A DNA stretch of 5,838 nucleotides from QHWK01 sp035315685. GTDB taxonomy: Bacteria > Acidobacteriota > Vicinamibacteria > Vicinamibacterales > CAVVIG01. The notes below the pieces were generated by a model, which searched no databases, had not been told where the DNA came from, and worked only from the letters and a program-made list of their open reading frames with translations. Where the stretch lies: positions 1-5,838 of the forward strand of contig DATFXR010000329.1 of NCBI GenBank assembly GCA_035315685.1, read 5' to 3'. The translations under genes and the position numbers were made by a program. Position 1 is the stretch's first letter. Each line of letters opens with the position of its first letter. Shown in pieces: positions 1 through 4,637 of the stretch.

Positions 1-376
1 TGCCGTCGTGATTGTTGCGGTACAGGTGCGCGATCGGTTCCTGTCCCGGCGGATACGTTTCGGCCCTACGCGTCCCGGCCTTCAACCTCGTGCCGTTGAG
101 CACGAGTGCGTCGATCCAGCCGTCGTTGTCGTAGTCGAGAAGGGCGACGCCGGCGCCATTCGTCTCGATGATGAAGCGTTTGCGATCGACGCCGCCGTAG
201 GTCGATGGCTGACGGAGGCCGGCCCGATCGGCCACGTCGACCAGCGTCACCGGCCAGGGGCGACTTGTCGATGGCTGATGGCTGATGGCTGATGGCTGAT
301 TGGACGGAATTTGCCGGCCGCAAATCGCCACCAGCGCGACCGTACAGGCTATCGAAATCCGCAATCCAATCGGCAT
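1..376 (-). CDS. Second CRTAC1-type FG-GAP/VCBS repeat protein, N-terminal part (runs off left edge)
   Basis: The 125 visible residues are open from ATG at 374-376 to the window edge, so the 3' part is missing. An in-frame TAA at 383-385 fixes ATG 376 as the most upstream ATG. Residues 1-20 (MPIGLRISIACTVALVAICG) resemble a signal peptide; Cys19 follows a hydrophobic run, but Ile at -1 is a poor lipobox. Residues 25-37 are a linker encoded by heptamer repeats. From residue 43 the protein matches the N-terminus of the CRTAC1 protein encoded at 1376-3100: VDVADRAGL, then ETNGAGVALL, a calcium-type DYDNDGWID (81-89), VLNGTRL and HLYRNNHDG. The family has extracellular beta-propeller-like calcium-binding repeats and usually a C-terminal ASPIC/UnbV domain, not visible here. 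It starts 29 bases after the TPR gene stop, and no clear Shine-Dalgarno sequence is seen. The family call is firm; the exact start is less sure because it lies inside a repeat arm. Confidence 0.85.
   Translation of the reverse strand, partial: MPIGLRISIACTVALVAICGRQIPSNQPSAISHQPSTSRPWPVTLVDVADRAGLRQPSTYGGVDRKRFIIETNGAGVALLDYDNDGWIDALVLNGTRLKAGTRRAETYPPGQEPIAHLYRNNHDG
253..269 (+). repeat. Left flank of possible diverged target-site duplication
   Basis: GCCAGGGGCGACTTGTC abuts the left arm and resembles GCCAGGATCACTTATC at 399-414, which abuts the right arm, in direct orientation (13 identical positions, 3 mismatches, 1 gap). Such a pair is what an old insertion would leave, but divergence makes coincidence possible. 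Confidence 0.3.
270..304 (+). repeat. Left arm: tandem GATGGCT heptamers ending in GATTGGA
   Basis: Four perfect tandem copies of GATGGCT (270-297) are followed by GATTGGA (298-304). On the minus strand, in frame, the array encodes the linker SNQPSAISHQPS of the second CRTAC1 protein; three heptamers make 21 bases, which gives a seven-residue peptide period. Confidence 0.85.
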
Positions 377-398
377 CTGCCATTAGCCATCAGCCATC
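365..398 (-). repeat. Right arm: inverted, degenerate copy of the heptamer array
   Basis: Read on the minus strand the arm is GATGGCT, GATGGCT, AATGGCA, GATGCC, GATTGGA, so two perfect heptamers, two degenerate ones and the same inner heptamer as the left arm. It covers most of the 29-base gap after the TPR stop and the first codons of the CRTAC1 gene, including its ATG (374-376). Confidence 0.8.
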
Positions 399-414
399 GC
401 CAGGATCACTTATC
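399..414 (+). repeat. Right flank of possible diverged target-site duplication
   Basis: GCCAGGATCACTTATC abuts the right arm and contains the stop codon of the 330-aa TPR gene (406-408). It is the partner of the sequence at 253-269. If the duplication is real, insertion occurred at the very end of the TPR gene. Confidence 0.3.
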
Positions 415-1398
415 GCCCTGAAGCCGTTCGGCGATCGCGAATTCCTTCTTCGCTTCCTCCGCGCGGCCGGTCTGCTGCAGCAGTTGGGCCAGCAGGTAGT
501 GCGCCGATTTGTTGTTCGGGTCGTACTGGATCGCCCGGCGCAGCATGTCCTCTGCGGCGGCCGGCTGGCCGGTTCGGCTGTACGCCTTGCCGAGCAGGAT
601 GTACGAGCCGCTGAAGTACGGATTGATCCAGAGCGACTGCTGGAGCGCGGTGATTGCGGCGGTCCATTCGAGGCGGTTCGAGTGGACGTCGCCGAGCCGG
701 TAGAGCGCCATCGCGTGCGCAGGATTGATGGCCAGCTCCGCGCGCAGCAACGCGATCGCCTCCTCCTGCCGTGACCTGAAGATCGCGATCTGCGCGAGAA
801 GGTAATGCACCTCGGGCAGCTTTGGATCGAGGCGCAACGCCTCCTTCAGCTCCGCCTCGGCGAGATCTTCGAGCTCGAGGCGGTTCATCATCTGGCCGGC
901 CAGCAGGTGGGCCGCGGCCGTGTCGGGCGCGATGCGAAAGGTGCGCGCGAACGCCTCGCGCGCCTTCGCCGGCTGACGCGTCTGCGCGTACGCCATGCCG
1001 AGCGCATAGGCCAGCTTGATGTCGTCGGGCGCGATCTGACGGGTCGCCTCGAGGTAGGGGATCGCGTCGGCGAGATGGCCCGCCAGCAGGTGCGCAAGGC
1101 CGAGGACCTGGACCGCTTCCCGCCGTTCGAGCGATCCGGCGGCAAGGCGATCGACGATCGGCGTGAGCGTTTCGATCGCGCGGCCTGCATCGTTCGCGTG
1201 GTAGTAGGCCACGCCGAGCAACTCGGCGACGCGCGGATCGCTGTCGCCGTCGAGCGCGCGCAGCTTTGCGACGGCGGCAGCGGGCGTCCCGGCGTCGATC
1301 AGCTTGCGCGCCTCCTCGAGGGCGCCCGGTTGCGCCGCCGCCACGGCGGCCCAGAGCGCCGCAGCGAGGGTCAGCTCAACGACCTGGCGTGTTCGCAC
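406..1398 (-). CDS. Exported tetratricopeptide repeat protein, 330 aa
   Basis: It starts at GTG (1396-1398), supported by GAAGGAAGG at 1407-1415, 8 bases upstream, and ends with TGA at 406-408. Residues 1-23 form a signal peptide with likely cleavage after an Ala run (VAAA|QPG). The rest is about nine TPR units, most of 34 residues. The first three are degenerate or irregular; the last six (from about residue 124) keep the spacing well, for example PEVHYLLAQIAIF and KSAHYLLAQLLQQTGRAEEA. There is no catalytic domain, so it is probably a periplasmic or surface protein-protein scaffold. It overlaps the upstream CRTAC1 gene by 23 bases, so the two are probably translationally coupled, and it is followed by another CRTAC1 gene 29 bases on. 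The partner is unknown; adjacency suggests the CRTAC1 proteins. TPR identity is very sure, the role is inferred. Confidence 0.93.
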   Translation of the reverse strand: MRTRQVVELTLAAALWAAVAAAQPGALEEARKLIDAGTPAAAVAKLRALDGDSDPRVAELLGVAYYHANDAGRAIETLTPIVDRLAAGSLERREAVQVLGLAHLLAGHLADAIPYLEATRQIAPDDIKLAYALGMAYAQTRQPAKAREAFARTFRIAPDTAAAHLLAGQMMNRLELEDLAEAELKEALRLDPKLPEVHYLLAQIAIFRSRQEEAIALLRAELAINPAHAMALYRLGDVHSNRLEWTAAITALQQSLWINPYFSGSYILLGKAYSRTGQPAAAEDMLRRAIQYDPNNKSAHYLLAQLLQQTGRAEEAKKEFAIAERLQGDK

Positions 1399-3100
1399 GT
1401 CCGCTGCCTTCCTTCAGCGTGTGAAAGCGGTCGACGTCGAGACGCTCCCAGCTCTCCTCGAGGCCGTTCGGCCAGCGCACGTCCAGGCGATCGACGCGCG
1501 TCGCCGCGCCGAGACCGAAATGAACACGAAAATCATTCTGCGACAGGTAACTGCCGCCGCCGCGGACTTCCTGCCATTGCTGCACGCCGCCGGCGACCGC
1601 ATGAACCCGCGCGCCGATGGCGTCGCGGTTCGATTGCACGCCAACGAGTTTCACGGTGATCCAGTGATTCGCCGGGTCCCCTTTCAACCGGAAGAGATCC
1701 GGCTGGTCGTTGACGTTGGCGATCGCCACGTCGATCTGTCCGTCGTTGTCGAAGTCACCGAACGCTGCGCCGCGTCCGGCCTTCGGCGTCGTCGCTGGCG
1801 GTCCCAGCCGGTCGGTGACGTCGGCGAAGCGGCTGTCGCCGAGATTGCGATAGACGATCTTCCGCTGCCGGTACGCCGCCTCGGTCTTGATCTGCACGAC
1901 TTCCGGATAGACGTGGCCGTTCACGAGAAACAGATCCAGCCAGCCGTCGTTGTCGAGATCGACGAATCCGGTCCCCCAACCGAGCCATCGCGTGTTGATG
2001 CCGAAGCCGGCGGCGAAGGTTCGATCCTGGCAGAGCCCGTCACCCGAGTTGGCGTACATGGTGGAGGTGTCGCCCGCGAAATTGGTCTTGAACACGTCCA
2101 TCGTCCCGTTGCGATCGTAGTCGCCGATCGCCACGCCCATCCCCGCCTGCGGCTTGCCGTCCTGACTGTAAGCGCAGCCCGCGGTCACTGCGATGTCGGT
2201 GAACGTCCCGTCGTGGTTGTTCCGGTACAGCGCGCTCGGATTCGAATCGTTGGCGACGTAGAGATCGACCCAGCCGTCGTTGTCGAAGTCGAGCGTGCTG
2301 ACGCCGAGGCCGTAGGTGCCCGACGCGCGGGTGATGCCGGCGCGGTCGGAGACATCCTCGAAGCGGCCGTTTCCGCGGTTGTGATAGAGGATGTTCCTGC
2401 CTCCCGCCAGGCCCGGCGGTCCGCATGCGACCTTGATCCCTCTGTAGCGGCACAGTCCCGAGTCGGGCGTCGGCGCGGTCGCGAGATCGAGGTCGATGTA
2501 GTTGGCGACGAACAGGTCGAGCCGGCCGTCGCGATCGTAATCGAGAAACGCGCAGCCGGTGCCCCACCGCGTGCGCGTGCCGGCGACTCCGGCCGCGCGT
2601 GTGGCATCCTCGAAGGTGCCGTCGCCGCGGTTGCGGTACAAGCGGTTCCGGCCGAAGTAGCTGACGAACAGATCGTCGTGGCCGTCCCCGTCGTAGTCGC
2701 CGACACAGGCGCCCTGTCCCCAGCCGCTCGCCGCGAGGCCGGCGCGCCGGGTGACGTCTTCGAACGTGCCGTCACCCCGGTTGCGGTACAGGTGATTGGT
2801 CGGCGCCGCGTCGGCGGGAAATCCTTCGAGCCTCGTCCCGTTCACGAAAAAAAGATCGAGTCGGCCGTCATCGTCCGCGTCGATGAACGCGACGCCGGTG
2901 CCGGTCGTCTCGAGCAGGTACTTGTTCGACGCTGCGCCGCCGAAGACCGTGGTGTGATTCAGCCCGGCCTCGCGTGCGACGTTGGTGAACGAGAACGTCA
3001 GCGCCGCCGGATCGGGTGCGTGCGCCGCGCGCGGCGCCGCCGCCGCGAGACCGATCGCCAGCGCCGCGCCGACGAGATGTCTCGTCGCGCCCCCGGGCAT
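1376..3100 (-). CDS. CRTAC1 family protein: FG-GAP/VCBS repeats with C-terminal ASPIC/UnbV domain, 574 aa
   Basis: Residues 1-28 are a signal peptide (Ala-rich hydrophobic core, likely cleavage AHA|PDP). Seven FG-GAP/VCBS-type calcium-binding loops of the DxDxDG form begin near residues 74, 135, 187, 271, 327, 381 and 449 (DADDDGRLD, DYDGDGHDD, DYDRDGRLD, DFDNDGWVD, DYDRNGTMD, DLDNDGWLD, DFDNDGQID), each preceded by YRNRGDGTFEDV-like strands. Residues about 491-564 form the ASPIC/UnbV domain (NRDAIGARV, GGGSYLSQND, VHFGLG, VRWPNGLEE). Six cysteines are present, including C217 and C226 in an insertion between loops 3 and 4. It is probably secreted or surface-anchored and calcium-stabilised; the precise function of bacterial CRTAC1 proteins is not established. 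The ATG at 3100 has no good Shine-Dalgarno sequence, but the signal peptide supports it. Its last 23 bases overlap the next TPR gene. Confidence 0.94.
   Translation of the reverse strand: MPGGATRHLVGAALAIGLAAAAPRAAHAPDPAALTFSFTNVAREAGLNHTTVFGGAASNKYLLETTGTGVAFIDADDDGRLDLFFVNGTRLEGFPADAAPTNHLYRNRGDGTFEDVTRRAGLAASGWGQGACVGDYDGDGHDDLFVSYFGRNRLYRNRGDGTFEDATRAAGVAGTRTRWGTGCAFLDYDRDGRLDLFVANYIDLDLATAPTPDSGLCRYRGIKVACGPPGLAGGRNILYHNRGNGRFEDVSDRAGITRASGTYGLGVSTLDFDNDGWVDLYVANDSNPSALYRNNHDGTFTDIAVTAGCAYSQDGKPQAGMGVAIGDYDRNGTMDVFKTNFAGDTSTMYANSGDGLCQDRTFAAGFGINTRWLGWGTGFVDLDNDGWLDLFLVNGHVYPEVVQIKTEAAYRQRKIVYRNLGDSRFADVTDRLGPPATTPKAGRGAAFGDFDNDGQIDVAIANVNDQPDLFRLKGDPANHWITVKLVGVQSNRDAIGARVHAVAGGVQQWQEVRGGGSYLSQNDFRVHFGLGAATRVDRLDVRWPNGLEESWERLDVDRFHTLKEGSGRANTPGR
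1407..1415 (-). promoter_or_regulatory. Shine-Dalgarno sequence for the 330-aa TPR gene
   Basis: The minus strand reads GAAGGAAGG here, ending 8 bases before the GTG at 1398. It lies inside the coding sequence of the upstream CRTAC1 gene and decides the GTG start of the TPR gene. It is the clearest ribosome binding site in the window. Confidence 0.7.
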
Positions 3101-3180
3101 GCGCGCATGTTAACGCATGATGGACTCGCGCCGCGCGCAGCTGGAAGGCGTCGAGGCGCGGCGGCTGGTCGAGCGCTGGA
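3101..3180. other. 80-base intergenic gap between TPR and CRTAC1 genes
   Basis: This is the longest non-coding stretch in the window. It is very GC-rich except for TTAA at 3110-3113, which is flanked by two direct copies of CGCATG (3104-3109 and 3114-3119) just upstream of the CRTAC1 start. I see no convincing -35/-10 pair and no hairpin followed by a T tract. It is the most likely place for a separate promoter if the cluster is two transcripts. Confidence 0.4.
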
Positions 3181-4635
3181 TCATTGAGCCCCCGGCGGCC
3201 TGAGGTACGGCGCAAGGCGTCTGGCCGCCGCGAATTCTTTGTTCGCCTCGTCGCTTCGTCCACTGCCGCGCAGCGCGAGCGCGAGTTGAAAGTGCGCCTG
3301 CGCGTTGTCCGGCGCCAGTTGGACGGCCTCGCGGAATTTCGCGATCGCGCCGGCGAGATCCTTTCGTTTCAGCAGCTCGAGTCCGGCGTTGACCGCGAAC
3401 GCCGCCGCCTGCGCGTCGGCCTTGACCTTGTGCAGGCGTTCGGCTTCCGCGAACGCGGCGCGTGCGCCCTCGGCGTCATGGTTCGCCTGCAGCAACTGAC
3501 CGAGCGTCGTGTGTGCCTCGGCCGAGTTCGGGTCGATCGCGATGGCGCGACGCACTTCCTCGAGCGCCGAATCGGGCTGTCCCTGCTGCTTGAGGATCGT
3601 GGCGAGCATGTAATGCGCCTCGGCGTAGTCCGGGCGCCGGACGATCGCGTCTCTCAGGATCGGGACCGCCTCCTCCGCGCGCCCGGTTTGCCACAACACC
3701 ACACCGAGCGTGAACGGCGCTTCGGCCAGCGCCGGATCGAGCCGCATCGCCGCGGTGAGCGCGGCGGCCGCGGCAGCGAAGTCGTCGCGCTGTTTGAGCG
3801 CGAGGCCGAGATCGTAGAACGCCTCTGCGTTCTTCGGATCGCGGCTGGTGAGCTCGCGCAGTTCGGCGACGGCCTCATCGAGCGATCCGCCCTGCATCAG
3901 CGCGATGCCGAGATTGAGACGCGCCTCGGAGAAGTCGGGCGACGCCTTGACGACGTCGCGAAGCGTGCGCGCCGCCGATTCCGCATCGCCCTTCTGCATC
4001 TGCGCCAGCCCGAGGCTGTTGCCGGCGTCCGTCAACGACGGATTCAGCGTCAGCGCCTGCTGGAACTCCGCGATCGCGCCGTCGAGATCGCCAAGCTGCT
4101 GGAGGACGACGCCGAGCTGCGTGTGCGCCGGCGTCAGCTTCGGATCGTGCCGCAACGCGATCCGGAAGTCGTCGAGTGCCGCCGTCAGATCACCCTGCTG
4201 CCGTTCGCTGACCGCCAGGTAGTAGCGGGCCTCGGCGTGCGCAGGCCGCAGCGTGACGGCACGCTGGAGCTCGGTGCGGGCGCGATCCAGCTGCTTCGTC
4301 CACCAGAGCGTCGCGCCGAGATGGTAGCGGGCCTCGAACGAGGACGGCTGAAGCGCGACTGCCTGCTCGAATTCCGCGATCGCCTCCGCGGTGTGCCCCT
4401 GCAGACCGAGCACGAACCCGAGGCGATCGTGCGCCTCGGCGAGACCGGGTGCGCTCGCGATTGCGGCGCGGTACTCGACGACCGCCGCCTCCAGGTTGCG
4501 CTGTCGCTCGTAGTCGAGGCCGCGGAGGTAATGTGGGTTGGTGGCCGGCGCCTCGGCCTGAGCCGCGGCCGTTTCTGCCGTCAGGCAGATCCCGAAAACC
4601 GCCGCCGTCGCCCCCGCCAGCAGCCACACGCGCAT
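3181..4635 (-). CDS. Exported tetratricopeptide repeat protein with about 13 TPR units, 484 aa
   Basis: I chose the ATG at 4633-4635, not the longer open frame reaching 4815, because it begins a proper signal peptide (MRVWLLAGATAAVFGICLTA, cleavage near AAA|QAEA) and lies 2 bases after the glucoamylase stop, whereas the 60 residues upstream overlap the glucoamylase and are low-complexity. From residue 33 to the end the protein is almost pure TPR: about 13 units, eleven in exact 34-residue register with the AEAHxxLGxxLxxxGxxxEA pattern and DP at the unit ends. The twelfth unit carries a roughly 5-residue insertion (ADAQAAAFAVNAGLELLKRK). It probably forms a superhelical scaffold in the periplasm or envelope. 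No Shine-Dalgarno sequence is visible, so translation likely depends on the upstream gene. No other domain is present; the partner is unknown. Confidence 0.93.
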   Translation of the reverse strand: MRVWLLAGATAAVFGICLTAETAAAQAEAPATNPHYLRGLDYERQRNLEAAVVEYRAAIASAPGLAEAHDRLGFVLGLQGHTAEAIAEFEQAVALQPSSFEARYHLGATLWWTKQLDRARTELQRAVTLRPAHAEARYYLAVSERQQGDLTAALDDFRIALRHDPKLTPAHTQLGVVLQQLGDLDGAIAEFQQALTLNPSLTDAGNSLGLAQMQKGDAESAARTLRDVVKASPDFSEARLNLGIALMQGGSLDEAVAELRELTSRDPKNAEAFYDLGLALKQRDDFAAAAAALTAAMRLDPALAEAPFTLGVVLWQTGRAEEAVPILRDAIVRRPDYAEAHYMLATILKQQGQPDSALEEVRRAIAIDPNSAEAHTTLGQLLQANHDAEGARAAFAEAERLHKVKADAQAAAFAVNAGLELLKRKDLAGAIAKFREAVQLAPDNAQAHFQLALALRGSGRSDEANKEFAAARRLAPYLRPPGAQ

Positions 4636-4637
4636 GG

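Larger units (their letters stand above)
270..398. mobile_element. Candidate small palindromic (MITE/REP-like) element with heptamer-repeat arms
   Basis: The segment has inverted arms at 270-304 and 365-398 around a 60-base centre. The arms align at 31 identical positions with 3 mismatches and 1 indel, and both end inward with the non-heptamer sequence GATTGGA, so the similarity is not just simple-repeat coincidence. It lies exactly at the TPR/CRTAC1 gene junction, and the CRTAC1 start codon, signal-like segment and linker are encoded within it. No transposase is encoded, so any movement would be in trans. It could also be a local heptamer expansion plus inversion. Confidence 0.4.

Noticed and set aside
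270..304. CRISPR-like array
   Set aside because: The heptamers are directly tandem with no spacers and a 7-base unit, so this is not a CRISPR array.
66..383. Minus-strand 105-codon frame starting at ATG 383
   Set aside because: The +376 frame carries CRTAC1 homology through to the window edge, whereas this one is arginine-rich without homology. It arises from one of the heptamer ATGs.
292..774. Plus-strand frame starting in the heptamer array
   Set aside because: The ATG is a by-product of the ATGGCTG repeat, and the rest is antisense to the TPR gene.
1941..2291. Recurrent CAGCCGTCGTTGTCG on the plus strand (also near 118)
   Set aside because: This is the antisense of the conserved DNDGW codons of the calcium-binding loops, so it reflects protein repeats and not a DNA element.
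1304..3187. Long plus-strand open frame of 627 codons opposite the CRTAC1 gene
   Set aside because: It is antisense to a clear seven-repeat CRTAC1 protein; the valine/arginine-rich translation mirrors the Asp-rich repeats, as expected in GC-rich DNA. No domain or ribosome binding site was seen.
3117..3203. Plus-strand 28-codon frame (MMDSRRAQLEGVEARRLVER...) in the intergenic gap
   Set aside because: It is helical and charged in appearance, but has no Shine-Dalgarno sequence, overlaps the end of the TPR gene, and is short enough to arise by chance in GC-rich DNA.
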